From assembly GCA_964007475.1 (NCBI GenBank), contig OZ023273.1:76979737-77043736 (forward strand): 64,000 nt of DNA. Direction: 5' to 3'. Positions 11,905 through 23,457 of this stretch are shown here, one piece after another. Below the pieces are notes generated by a model that was given only the letters and a program-made list of their open reading frames with translations, had not been told where the DNA came from and did not search any database. The translations under genes and the position numbers were made by a program. The stretch comes from Hybos culiciformis. Its lineage: Eukaryota; Arthropoda; Insecta; Diptera; Hybotidae. Numbering within the stretch: the stretch's first letter is position 1; each line of letters starts with the position of its first letter.

Positions 11905-12150
11905 ACCGTCTTGGATTTCACATCGCGGGGTACGCCTCTACCCGCTCTCCAAAATTAGGCCAAATCGGAGTTAAAAAATTCCTTCCCCATATCCAAATTT
12001 TTGAAAACTTTGAGGGGCCAAAACTGGGAAACTGGGCCTTTCTCCCAAAAAAAAAATACATGGGGGGTGATTTTGGCACCGCCTCTACCACCCCACCAAG
12101 TTCGATCGAAAGCTGATGGGTGCACGCGTTCTGCACTTTAGCCAATATTT
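11905..12150 (-). repeat. G+C-rich dispersed repeat, also at 17095-17200
   Basis: The minus strand contains acttggtgg..ggtagaggcggtgcc. A related sequence occurs on the + strand at about 17098-17130. Both are more G+C-rich than their surroundings. A 75-codon open frame crosses this copy but does not match any protein I know and is not preserved in the second copy, so a repeat is the better call. Confidence 0.5.
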
Positions 12151-12159
12151 ATTTAAAAA

Positions 12160-13087
12160 GAGACCGATTATAAGCCTCTCTATAAGTTTATATATTTTAT
12201 TTTTTGACATTTGTGTTCCAAAAAAATTTTCCCTCACCCACCGATTTTTTTTTCCCCAACCTACAATTTTTTTTGAATTTCTTTAACAAAATAATAATAA
12301 ATTAAAAATACTGGAACTCACATTGAAAATGGAGTGAGCCGGAAGTGATGAGCTGACAGAAAAAAATTAGCTGATAGTTGTTAAAATTTTAACCCGCCCA
12401 TTTACTTACTTATTATTAAACATGTTCACAATTTATAAAAGAAAGAAATATGAAATAGAAGAGTGAGATATGATAATTGTGAATAGATTTTTACAAGTTT
12501 TTTATTAAATCTATTGAACTGATGGTATAAATTTTTTTGTAGGTATTATGAAATTATTCGTAGGCATTAAAATGTTATATGAACAGGTTTATACAAGCGT
12601 GCTACTTATGGAAACTCCAATAGATGTCGCTATACTTACTTAAGACATTGTCAATTTTATTTTATCTGTCAATTCACTGTTTTGACAGTCCCTATCTGTG
12701 GTCACATAAAATGTTTATTTACATTGAATTTTGTATGAAAAATACGAAATTTAGATTTTATTTAGATATTTCGCAGATATGTGAATATTTTATAAACATT
12801 TTTATTAATTAATAAATGTTTTACATCTAAAATAACATAAAATTTCGCATTTTTGTGAATTGAAAAATAAAACTTAGCAGCGACCGTGCGACTAATGTAA
12901 AAAGTTGAAAGCTGATTTATAACTGTAATAATAGTAACGGCGTTCCTTTTTTTTTTCTTTCTAATTTTTGACATTTGTGATTGTGTTCCAAAAACCAAGT
13001 ACTTCTTCTTCTTCTTCGGCTTCATTCGTTTATAGTATAAACGTACCAAAATATTTATCCATATTCACTGTTTTGACAGTCCCTCCG
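12160..13087. other. Gene-free DNA with recurrent CACTGTTTTGACAGT motif
   Basis: A block reading cactgttttgacagtccct occurs at 12676 and again at 13066, and a close inverted relative lies near 23310-23335. The word is partly self-complementary (ACTGT..ACAGT). No genes were recognised. Confidence 0.4.
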
Positions 13088-14109
13088 TGGCCATTTATGG
13101 AACGTAGGAGAACATATAAAATTTTTTTTTTCGTGAAATTTGTATGAAAATATGCGATTTGAAATTTTATTTAAGTTATAATTAATTAGTTAATTAATAA
13201 AAATGAATAGAAAAAATTTTGAGGTCTGCAGAATATCATTAGCAAACAATTCTATACACTGGTAAAAATTTTTAGTAATTTAACATGACTTATCGTTGGT
13301 TTTTTCTATCCAACGATAATTCATGAACTATTACATTTTGTTTTTCCAAAATGTAAATTTTCACCTGATTTGTACTTTTACAGTTTTACAGAATGTAGTT
13401 TTAGACACCAAAACCATCTAATTTTACTTTATTTACTAAAAATACATATTACTTTTCCAGAATCTATGTAATTTTAATAGAAATTTGTGTAAAAACTCAG
13501 TTTGATTTGCAAAATTACAAAAAATTCAGTAAATTTGCAGAATTTGTGTAATATTGTAACGTAAAATTCTGTAATATTCAATGAACAAAATCTTACCTGG
13601 TAGATACTGTAAATTTACGTGGCTAGCAGTGTAAAGTTTTGTGTAATTGTACATTATTTTTTACAGTGTAGGTAGAAATATTTCCATTCATTACTTTTTC
13701 ATCCAAATTAATTCAAAATATAAAAACACCTAACAAAAAAAAAAAAATTAAGTACAATTTTCAGTTCATAACAAATATAAAAATGTAAAAAAAGTTATTA
13801 TTGGAAACTCTCATACATTTGGAGTCTAAATAATATTGGTAAGTTTTTCAAATTTAAATTAAAAATAGTTCTTTTTTTTATACACTTTTTGATTTTGAAT
13901 TATTTTGGATGAAAAAGTAATGAATGGAAATATTTCTACCTATAGAATTGTTTGCTAATGATATTCCGCAGACCTCAAAATTTTTTCTATTCATTTTTAT
14001 TAATTAACTAATTAATTATAACTTAAATAAAATTTCAAATCGCATATTTTCATACAAATTTCACGAAAAAAAAAATTTTATATGTTCTCCTACGTTCCAT
14101 AAATGGCCA
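13088..14109. repeat. Large palindrome (inverted repeat), one arm interrupted
   Basis: The left arm runs from 13088 (tggccatttatggaacgtagg) to 13256 and resumes at 13669-13730. The right arm is 13880-14109 read in reverse. Arms match closely over more than 220 bp and enclose a ~150-bp spacer. The left arm is interrupted by a 412-bp transposon while the right arm is continuous, so the right arm preserves the empty site. It is probably a foldback-type mobile element; outer duplications were not seen. Confidence 0.8.
13257..13668. mobile_element. TA-duplicating MITE (Tc1/mariner-like)
   Basis: The termini are CACTGGTAAAAA and TTTTTTACAGTG, bounded on both sides by TA (13255-13256 and 13669-13670). 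The other arm of the surrounding palindrome reads straight through attctaTAggtag, proving the exact insertion point and that a single TA was duplicated. At 412 bp it is non-coding. TA target choice fits Tc1/mariner derivatives. Confidence 0.85.
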
Positions 14110-14279
14110 TAGGCGGCGCTATTTGGACATTTAAACAAGTGAATAGATCGATGCTATTTATTTTAAGTTTTTATGTATGTACAAACATGTACATAATTAA
14201 ATGTACAGATCATAGGTAGTCCTTTTTTAAATTTTACTTTTATGTTGTATTATTTTTATTATTGGACATTGGTCTAATA

Positions 14280-14800
14280 CAGAGATTCCGAACCTGGGGT
14301 CCATGGACCCCTTGGGGGTACGTTAACCAATTCTGAGAGGTACGTGGAACTGTTCGTATTGAAAAAAATATATGTATATCCTTTTTACGGTTAACACATA
14401 ATTTCAAAATCTAATTTTCTTTCCAAAAATTTGTGAATTGTATATAATTATGTATATTTTAAATAAGTATATTAAAACTCATAACGAAATCTTCAAAAAA
14501 AATGTTGATGGTATCATTCCTACCTTCACAATTTCATTAGACAAGATTGTTGACACTGATAATGATAACGCAAAAGATGAACCCATTGGCTTGAGAAATA
14601 ACATGAAAACTCGCAGGGATTTTGAAACAATGATGCTGGATCAATTTTGGTGCTAACAAAGCGAGGCGTATCTAATCACAACGTGCGTTAAAATTTTTTA
14701 TTCCGTTTGTTATAACCTGTATGCACTCTTTTTTAGGGGTACGTAAAGATTCAAATCATTATCAATGGGTACAAATATTTCAAAAGGTTGGGAACCATTA
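14280..14800 (+). mobile_element. hAT element remnant with 8-bp duplication
   Basis: It is flanked by GTCTAATA on both sides (14272-14279 and 14801-14808). The ends are imperfect inverted repeats: CAGAGATTCCGAACCT and AGGTTGGGAACCATTA, both close to a CAGTGGTTCCCAACCT-type hAT terminus. It carries a short coding remnant and is a deletion derivative. Confidence 0.85.
14438..14656 (+). pseudogene. hAT transposase C-terminal fragment
   Basis: The last 26 residues (14576-14653) follow an acidic-Leu, Phe, Leu-x-x-Phe-Trp spacing, ending FETMMLDQFW. This resembles the dimerisation-domain end of SCAND3/ZBED5-type hAT transposases, where a Leu-x-x-Phe-Trp block is typical. It lies inside a hAT-bounded element, which supports the reading. 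The first 45 codons are unremarkable and the catalytic core is absent, so it cannot be active. The family match is from memory of the pattern. Confidence 0.5.
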
Positions 14801-15004
14801 GTCTAATATATATATATATTTTTTAATAGTCAATTTTTTTTCGAATTTTTATTTTCCTTCAAATTAAATATATAAATCAAAAAATATATTGGAGAACTCT
14901 TATTTTCTAGTTATATTATAATGGTTTTTTTCAGGCCAGAATTATTATTAACTTGTACACGAATTTGTCTGTTTATTTATATATTTCTTTACTATTTTCG
15001 TCAT

Positions 15005-15520
15005 CACAGCGAGCTGAAATTTTGCACACAGGCTCACGTCGCGTGACAATTGAATCAATCAAAAATTGAACCGGAAATTTCCATGGAAAACCCGAAAAAA
15101 CGGGAAAAATCATTTGAAAATTTGGTACAAATTTGATTAGTGATAAATCCGTTTCAGGAAAAATGCAAAGTTTTCTGCTTTTTTCCGAAAAAATTTTCTG
15201 GAATTTTCCGACTTTTCCGGAAAATTTTCCAGTAAAAAAGTTTTCTAAATTATGCAGGCTCAAGTTCTCTATCAACTGGCATCATTACTTTCTCTTCGAC
15301 AATGGTGAAAACTTGCAGAAAAAATCGATGAAAATTCATGTAAAACGCTTTTCCGGAGTTTTTCCGACCAAGGAAGCGTTTGAGCGTTTTGCAACCTGAG
15401 ACAAACAAAGTTGTAGAGCGAAATGAGTTGCATAAAGTTGCTTTTGTGGAAAACTCCATGGAAAACCCGCAAAAGCGGGATAATCATCGGAAAAATTTTC
15501 ATCGATATGATTAGTCATAA
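15005..15520. repeat. G+C-richer repeat with internal duplications
   Basis: Two related blocks (ccatggaaaacccg followed by a cggga run, at about 15081 and 15460) bracket a segment rich in ttttccg/cggaaaa words. Several overlapping open frames exist on both strands, but none resembles a protein and their peptides overlap one another, so they are treated as compositional. The phrase gaaattttgcaca near 15015 recurs near 62610 and looks like a fragment of a widespread repeat. Confidence 0.4.
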
Positions 15521-15959
15521 AATTGTTTTAAAAGTTTCTGGACTGTTTCATAATTTGAAATGATATAAAACATTTTAGAATCGGTTCTGACTTGCAACTA
15601 ATATTTTACTCTTTATTAACAATTTTTTTTTTTTTTTACAATTGCATATACCAACAAGCCAACAATTTATATTTAATTTAACTTATAAAAACAGTTCAAG
15701 ATAAAAACTGGTATAGGTATATAAGAATTTTTTCATTTTCAATACAATAACAAAATAATCCCCACTTTACTTTACTTTACCCTTTTAAACTGATATAAAC
15801 ATCACTGCTACATTTATATTTTGGTACATTAATTTTAATTGTTTTTTTTAAATCTACTTTATAATTTTCTGTTTCTATAATATACTTATAAAATTTTTTA
15901 AAAATTTCGCTATTTGTGTTTAATAGATGTCTTGTTTTTTTAGTGAAATAGGGTTATTT

Positions 15960-16240
15960 CTCTGATCTCAGTACGCAGGAGGTTATACAATCTCAGTGTT
16001 GTTGATAATAAGCTACGTCGATGTTTTACTGTTGTAGACTTTGGCATCTACAATTGCTTTTCATTTCGAGTGTTGTAGTTGTGAATATCTGGACGCATTG
16101 TGATCACCAAGGATGACTTCGTTTGTCGATTAACAACCCTAAAAATAAACTTTGATTTTTCGTAGATTATAAATTTTTCTAGTATTACTTTATTAGTTAT
16201 TTTATACAGGTATGCGTGAACCAGTCTAGATTATATAGAA
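15960..16240 (-). pseudogene. Non-LTR retrotransposon RT C-terminal remnant
   Basis: On the minus strand a frame reads ..PDIHNYNTRN.. then, after a stop, ..SLLSTTLRLYNLLRTEIREI. The HNYNTRN block followed by a Leu-Tyr-Asn-x-Leu-(P)-x-x-Ile-Arg block is the hallmark of the C-terminal tail of jockey-like non-LTR ORF2 proteins. The in-frame stop and short length show decay. Catalytic RT motifs are not present here. Confidence 0.6.
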
Positions 16241-16259
16241 CTTTTTAGGCCTTATTTAA

Positions 16260-17450
16260 ATCTGTCAAATTGGTGGTTTTTATCAAACAAAAATATCTTT
16301 AGTCAAATTTAATAAACGATTTACGACTTTAATTATCATCCTTCATAACTTAATCTTGCATCGATGCAATTTGTGGATATTGTAAAGTTAATTCATCTAA
16401 CCAAGCATAATTTTCCTCGAAAGTATAATAAAATATATCAGTAGGACGATTACAGCGTATTTATATAATGTTTTTATATAATGTTTATAAAAGGTATTAC
16501 ATTTTAAAATCTAACATGTTTAAGGTCATAAAAACATGAAAGCGACTTAATACCAGTTACCAATATTTTTAAATCAATTCAAACACAAACCTTTAAATAT
16601 CTCAATACAAAAACAAATGGACTTAAACCACTTTCAAAATAAACGGCTCATTTGTTACTCTACAGGGATATAACGACATTCATGGAATCAGACACGTAAT
16701 ATGGACCACTAAGAATGTCACTGACAAAAGAGCTGTAAATATTCAAATATTTTTAATTAAAAATAAAAAGTATTTGTAATATTTTAAAAATAATTATTAC
16801 ATCTTTCTAAAGCCGGGATGTCGTTAAAACAGAATTTAGCAACAGAAACAGAATCCCATACATTTGAACAGAATTTATTCTGCGACAGAATTTTAAAACA
16901 CAATTTAGCGACAGAAAAATTCATTCTGTCCACAGAATTTGAATAACTTCAAACGAGGTTATTTTCTGTTTCTGTTACCGCAGAATGTCAATTGAATTTA
17001 ATTTGTTTATTTACGTTTTTCGTGTTGTTTTTGTCGGGAAATTGGAAAAAAAATTGGCGATATTGCCGTTTACTTGAACCACTCAGAATGGGCTGAAACT
17101 TGGAGGGGGGGTAGAGGCGGTGCCCAAACTCCCAAAACTGAAATCAGTTCTTGGGGGCAAAGGCCCGTTTCGAAGATAGGGCCCCCCAAAGTTTTCATAC
17201 ATTTTTGTATGGGACTTTCACAAATTACGTAACGCTATTTTTGCCGTTTTTAACCCCCCCCCCCATAGTAACATATCGTAAATTGTTCAATAAAAACAAT
17301 TTTTATTTCTGTTTCTGTTTTAAAAGCAACAATCTCATGAGTCATCTCATATCTACTCTTTTTCTTTTATTTTTCTTGTTATATTTCTTCTATTCTATTT
17401 TTTCTTGATTTCTCTCTTTCTTGATTTAAGTTTTCTGGGCCCTCCTTTTG
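16260..17450. other. AT-rich gene-free DNA with small repeats
   Basis: AACAGAAACAGAA (about 16840) and TTCTGTTTCTGTT (about 16965) form a ~150-bp inverted-repeat unit containing several more ttctg/cagaa words. At 17095-17200 lies a relative of the repeat at 11905. No gene was recognised. Confidence 0.4.
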
Positions 17451-17457
17451 GAAATGG

Positions 17458-18310
17458 CTAAGTGAATTTGGGCATAAGATTTTCTGCAACATCTGATGAA
17501 GTTGGTAGAGGAAGAGAAGTACTTTCCTTTACATTTTTTGGTGAAACATTTAGTTCTTGAGATGTTGCTTTTGGCTCATCACGATCTGTAACAAAACTAG
17601 GTGAGTAATCTTCTTCGCTGAAAGAATCACTATTTAGTGCCCATAATCCTGAATCCAGATTTTTTAAAGAAAATGACATCAAAAATAGTTGATTTTTTAA
17701 TTCAGGGATATTTCTTATTGAAATTGTTTGTCCGGAATGAGATGTAAGCCAGTCATTGAATGTTACAGCACATTTTGATTTGAAAGGCCCGAAAACGCCA
17801 ACGTCCTAATGGTTGTAATCTATGAGTAGTTTGTGGCGGAAATGACAGCAAAACAATTCCGTTTTCTTTGCAAACAGTTATTGTATTAATTAAAATGTGT
17901 TACTCGTGGTTGTCTGTGAGTAGAAGAATAGAATTGATTTTGGAGCAGTTGGTGTGCTTTATAATGTCATTCAAAAACTTAAATAAAAAGTAACAATAAG
18001 TTTAGACTGAACTTAAATATATAATGAACTTAGCTATATTTATAAAAAAAAATCAAATATCGATTGCTTAGAATTAAACTTGAATCTGGTGCTCCTGTTT
18101 GAAAGTAATTGAAGAGCTTTATTATTCCAACTTATGTTATCAGTTCGCCTCTTTTAGCTGAGGCTACTTGTGAAACCTGTTTTTTTCCACTGGTTGATAC
18201 AATTTTAACTGGCCTCAATTCTGTTGTTACCGCTGTTTCATCTAAATTATATATGCTTTTAGAATTATATATTCTTTTACAACTAATTAAAATTTTTTCT
18301 GAAGTGAGAA
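17458..18310 (-). pseudogene. pogo/Tigger-type DDE transposase remnant
   Basis: Read on the minus strand from right to left, pieces appear in the order expected of a DDE_1 (pogo/Tigger/jerky) transposase. First IYNLDET..TT followed by a Lys/Gly-rich stretch and ASAKRGELITCVGII; then NCSKINSILLLTDNHE and, after a stop, VLLSFPPQTTHRLQPLG; then a C-terminal SDSFSEEDYSPSFVTDR-like tail. The catalytic Asp of NLDET and of LLTDNHE are present, but stops and frame changes separate the pieces and the N-terminal DNA-binding part was not found, so this is a dead copy. The only long uninterrupted piece is 17458-17682. Confidence 0.75.
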
Positions 18311-18439
18311 AATGAGCAGCTGATAATATTGCCAGACTAACATAATTAGATGCGAAGAGTTATAGGCCATGTCCGATTTTCCCTCATTTCCCCTACATTT
18401 GTTTATATGTTAACAATACAATCGAATTTATTATTTCGA

Positions 18440-18960
18440 CCATCATAGGGTGCCATGGTGCAGTGATATTTTCGTTCGGTCTTGGTGGGCTCAATTCCAA
18501 ATTCAGGCTAAAATTTATCTAAAATTTTAAATGCTTTGGGGTTAGGAAGAATAATTCACAACAGCTACAACTACAATTTTGTAATTTTTTGAATTAAATT
18601 GTAAATGTAAATAAACAAAAAGGTATAGACATAACGACCGTGAAATTTAATTTATACACTATAAAAGTAAAATATAAAATAAAATTGAATATTGAATTAT
18701 TATTAGTTTCTTCTGGTTACTGAAATATTATCTTACATGTATTTGGGACTCAAATGACTAGAAAAACTGCATCAATCATTGTGCCAACGGCTTACTGCTT
18801 ATGGATAATTTAAATTTTTGAAAAAGAAACTATGTCAGTGGCTCGGACTTTTTATCTGCGAAGTAGATATTGAAATCAACACCCAAAATGAGCGATAGCA
18901 ATCATGCTCAAACCATTGAGCCATTTCTTCACTATACTCTGCTGTCAACTAGACTAAACT
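18440..18960. other. Two weak tRNA-like (SINE-type) segments
   Basis: On the minus strand TGGCTCAATGG (18923-18913) matches a pol III A box, with a degenerate B-box-like sequence about 30 bp downstream. On the + strand a TGGTGCAGTGA-like A box near 18454 is followed by ggctcaattcc near 18488. Neither folds into a convincing tRNA. They may be old SINE heads. Confidence 0.3.
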
Positions 18961-20104
18961 ATACGCTTGTAAGATGTTTGTTAACATTGAAACATATCAG
19001 TTTTTTTTTCTGAATCTTGAACTAATAATATATAAAAAAAGTAATAATCTGCGGAAATAAGAAAAGGATTAGCACTATTTGATTATAGGTTTTCATTCAA
19101 TGCACGTTAAAATTGAACAATTTTTTTCAATCTGTGTATCTACCTAGTAATAGTAAATAGTAATCCATACAAACCGAAAATGTTACAAAATTTTACATAT
19201 TTTGTACAAAATCTTACTGAAATTGAGTTTTTACGAGTTTTGTAAAAAAAAGTTATTTAAATAATATTTGTCGCTTAAAATAAACGAGCAATTACAAAAT
19301 TGAAGAATTTACCCTACGTACCAATTTTAATTATAAATAAAATGCTTCCTAGTTATCAAAATTAGGTGTTTTATAAAAACAAAAAAAAGTGTGCAAATAA
19401 AACAATAAACTAAACTGTGAATATTACTTAGAATTGTTATATTCAATGATGTATGTATATGTAGGCAGGCTCAGGGGGAGTCAGGAGGATCTTTTGACAT
19501 GGGCATCTTAATTTTGGGGGTCTCCAAACAATATTATAGAAAAGGATCGAAAAGTTTACTTCACACTTTTACGTACGCAACAAACAACTAAGAGTGCCTT
19601 CCACAAGTATTTTTGTCTCGTACGTAGAATCTCCCTTTTCTGCAAAAATTCCTGTCGTAGAAAAAAAACCGATTTGACATTTAATTTGGTTGAATCTGCT
19701 AAGATCATATACTTCATTAATTTTATAAGGGCATATCTTTAAATGCGCCATATTTAAATGTTTAACAAAGTTCCAGAAATAAATATTATTTCAAAATGCA
19801 AATGAAAAAGAAATGTTTGAAAATAATGAAATAAATACTAATTTGTAATTTGTTTAGCCGACTGTAGTAAACTATAGCCGACCAGAGTATTATGTCAATA
19901 TAAAAAAAAAAAACCTACATAAAATTATAAAGTGTACGGTTCGAAATAAAATAAATAAAACTTTCTTGTGAAATATTTTTTTTTAAACAAATTTAAGAAT
20001 TCTAATTACTGTAAAAGTTAATTTCAAATAATATTAACAATAATGAATTTGGAAAAAAGAAACATAATTGCTAATGATTAGTAGATATGTAATGGATTCT
20101 GAGT
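18961..20104. other. AT-rich gene-free DNA
   Basis: No gene or bounded element was recognised. A G+C-richer patch around 19470-19700 contains a 60-codon minus-strand open frame without a recognisable family. Confidence 0.4.
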
Positions 20105-20300
20105 TTAAGACCACTTAAAAGTTGTCCTAGAAAACGATTTGTTATGGGAAATTTTAAATTTCCCTTTACAGATTTATTAAAATAAAATTAAGTTTCGGAA
20201 CGATTTTATTTTGGATATAGAATTTTATCTGTCAAATCGTATCGTTCCATAGTTCAAACGTCTCAAAAGTAGAATACCGATGCTAGTTTTAGGTAAAATC
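20105..20300. repeat. Fragment related to the 3588 foldback element
   Basis: The order tttgttatgggaaatt, aatttccctt, gcagattt-like, tttcggaacgattt and aaatcgtatcgttcca matches 4985-5130. It directly abuts the Harbinger-like element that follows. Confidence 0.6.
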
Positions 20301-20323
20301 GTGACTTATGGAACGCACTCTAA

Positions 20324-20746
20324 TGCCTTGAGCACAGCTAATACCGCAAAGCAATTTTTGAAGGAATGTTCCGGAAACCTGCTCACAGCTAATTTTACCT
20401 GAAAGCAAAAAAATCAACTGCAAACAACTGCTTTTGTTTTTTTTATAATATGATTGTGACAGAAAAATGCAGCAAAACCAAATTTCGATGCAAAAGAAAC
20501 GCTGTGAAAAAGAAACAAAAAAATTATTTTGTGACGTAGTCAATTCTTTCTGGTGCAAAAAAAAAATAAATTCAGTTTTCTAATTAATTATGAATTAATT
20601 TTAAGAAAATCTTTTTACAAAAAATCAATAAAATTAATATCCTTTGTTTTTCATAATTTTTATTTAAAATAATTAACAAATAACGCAGAAAATCGGTTTT
20701 TACGGTAGCTCAAAATTGCTTTGCGGCATTAGCTGTGCTCAAGGCA
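20324..20746. mobile_element. PIF/Harbinger-like MITE with TAA duplication
   Basis: Inverted termini of about 34 bp with few mismatches: TGCCTTGAGCACAGCTAAT at 20324 and ATTAGCTGTGCTCAAGGCA ending at 20746. The 3-bp TAA is duplicated on both sides (20321-20323 and 20747-20749), as expected for PIF/Harbinger. A second, partial cacagctaa motif lies inside the left half (near 20385). At 423 bp it is non-coding. Confidence 0.8.
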
Positions 20747-20989
20747 TAACTGATCAATACTTATTACGATTTTAATATTAATATTTATAGTGCTTGAGTT
20801 GCAACATAAGTTGAAATGATTATATAGAAGTTTATTAAGCAGTAGTTACTATTTGGTTAGTACTTAATAGTATTTCACTTTTTCAAAAGTTTAAACTGAA
20901 ATTGTTTTAGTTTTTTTCTCTAGAATTCAACTTCTCTAGAATCTAACCTCTACAATACAAGTAAGTTTTTTGAACTCTATTAAAATTAA

Positions 20990-21180
20990 AACTACGGCAA
21001 ATTGTTTGCATTAAATAGGGAACCACATATGTTGTCTGACCTGTACCTTCAAGTGTGTCTCACAGGCCCTGTATGTAGCTATGCATTTCAATACCAAATC
21101 CAAATTTCTTTAAGTATAAAAGGTATCGCACCTAGTGATTTGATAACTTTAATAAAAAATAAATAAAAAAATAAATAGTT
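20990..21180 (+). repeat. Non-LTR-type 3' end shared with 24618-24680
   Basis: The block caaatccaaatttctttaag, then tataaaaggtat, cacctag and gatttg, ends in an (AATAAA)-like tail at 21155-21175. The same block occurs at 24611-24675, just downstream of a non-LTR ORF2 end. It is therefore probably the 3' UTR and tail of another truncated copy. Confidence 0.55.
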
Positions 21181-22904
21181 TTTTCTGCTAATAAATCTAG
21201 TTTCCTTCTTCGAAAATTCGTGGCAGAAATTTTAAATGATCTTTTCGTCGTAGTCCTCCTCAACTCAAATCAGTATTAATTCATTCTGAACACAAAAAAT
21301 CCTAGTTGTTGAAACTACAATCTTCTTTTAATTTTTTTTTTTTTTTACGTTTCATTTAGGGGATGAATATAAAGCTACGTGAAATAAGGTCGCAACGATT
21401 TTTCAATTGGAGGGCTAATATCATTTTGCAAAATGAAATCAGCTAAATCAGAAAATTAACACAAATTCTAGGCAATATCACTGCACAATGAGGGTTGACA
21501 AATACAGCAATTTCTCTAATATTTTTATTTTCTCTAGTCTCTAGTCGAAAATACTTTTATTTAATATTTGAATATTTGAATTATAGTGTTCCAATAAAAA
21601 TAATTGTCATTGTAATAAAGATAAGGACCTTGTATTCTGTAAATATTATCTATTTAAATATGCGCATGCACAATACTAATTTGTTATTACATTATTAAAA
21701 TATAAAATTTTTCACAGAAAAAGAAAATTTTAGAAAATTAAAAGAAAAAAAAATAAAAATAAAATAAAACCTAGTAAAAAAAAAAAAATATTTTATTTTT
21801 AATATTTTTGTGTTTTTTTTTTCATTAAAATTAGCAAATAATTGTTTTAAAAAGTTACCTATTTACTAAACTTTGAAATAAATTAAAAAAATAAATAAAT
21901 TTGTTTTTATACAAAATAAACAAAAAAAATGTTTAAATAAAATTGTATTACTTTCCTAAACCATATGTACATTATATAGTACATATATGTACTTATTTCA
22001 TTCAAATGGAACAATTTTAATTGGATTAGGAAAATGTATGGGGGGCTAATTACGACGAATGTCTACTTTATTTTTTTTTTTGTATTTCCTCATCATAAGT
22101 ACACACCTAATTTATATTTTCATTTTTGTGTTTTTTTTTTTTTCTATTTTCACCAAACATAGCAATCTTTTTATTATTAATTTTCATTTTTTTTTTTTTT
22201 TTTAAGTATTTTACAGTCCCCGACACTTGGTTTTAGGACACACATTGAAGAACAGGAGTAACTTATATGTAAATGACATTTTGAAAATAATAAGTTTCTT
22301 TTTTTTTTTGTTATTTTTCACTACTGTTTTATGATAAAAAAAAAATTAAATTATAATTTAAATTATAAAAATTAGTGGTTTTATTGCAAATTGACATTCC
22401 GTTATGTGTATATTTTTACTTTCACAACGTCATTATTCTAGAATCTAGACGAGTAAGGTGACCAATTCACAAATGATTAAATGCGGGCCAAAAATTAAAA
22501 CTCAATTTAAATATTATATATTTTTTTTTTTAATGGTTATTATTAAATAGAAAATAGTATATTAGGTATACTTATAATAAAAATTTAATTTTTTTTATTC
22601 CGAAACTTTATTCATAAAGTAAATTATTTAAATTTATGTACACATTTAATAATAATTGCACTTTGGATAATATTATAAACAAAGAAAAAAAAAAAAAGCA
22701 AAAAATCAATTTACATAGGAACATAATAAAATTTTTTGTGAGATCACAATCAGTTTTTATATTTTTCTATTGAATGGACATTTTTTTTTTTTTAATTTCT
22801 CATTGTCTTTGATTTTGCTGCAAAATTCTCGGCTAGATTCAAAGTTCCCTCGAGAGAACTTTCCTTGCAGGCAGAAAGAAGTAGAGAATTATTATTCATT
22901 CATC
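21181..22904. other. Very AT-rich gene-free DNA
   Basis: Long poly-A/T runs and simple repeats dominate. No gene or well-bounded element was recognised. Confidence 0.5.
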
Positions 22905-22912
22905 AATAGTGT

Positions 22913-23457
22913 CAGTGGTGGGATTCAAAACATTTAACAACCGGTTCGCATCCCCTAAAAAAAAAGAATACAATTTTTTTCGTGGTTTCGAATCCTCTAA
23001 AAAGTTGTTTTAATTTAGATTCTAAAGACGTTTCCAGAACATATATATACCTTTTCCTTCATAAAAACTCATAAATTTTTAGATTGATGTTTCCAAATGT
23101 TGTAATTTCAAAACAGGCTTGCTTGTTACACGCTTAATACTTTGTAAAAGCATGTTTTTACTCTTATTCAGTTCTTTACTCACAGTATTCACATAACATA
23201 GTTAAAGAAAAAGGAGATTTTTCAGATAAATAAGTAAAACACTTGTCAAATTTTTAATACAAATCTCAATGTAAATTTAAATTGTATATTCTTTGAGTAG
23301 TTGAGAAATTGCCACGGAGGGACTGTTAAAACAGTGAATAGTTATTTCAAAACTTTTTAGCGAACCTACAAATTTTAGGAAACGGTTCGCGCGAATCTTA
23401 AATATTTTAAGAAACGGTTCGCGCGAACCGGTGCGAACCGGCTGAATCCCACCACTG
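22913..23457. mobile_element. hAT-like MITE with 8-bp duplication AATAGTGT
   Basis: It starts CAGTGGTGGGATTCA and ends TGAATCCCACCACTG-like (gctGAATCCCACCACTG), flanked by AATAGTGT at 22905-22912 and 23458-23465. Subterminal aaccggttcg motifs occur near the left end and, multiplied, near the right end (23390-23445). The 545-bp element has no transposase. Confidence 0.9.

Noticed and set aside
11918..12145. 75-codon minus-strand frame as a gene
   Set aside because: The same DNA family at 17095-17200 does not keep the frame, and no protein family is recognised.
15133..15518. Several overlapping frames in a G+C-richer block
   Set aside because: They overlap on both strands with no conserved motif; the DNA looks like a repeat with internal duplications.
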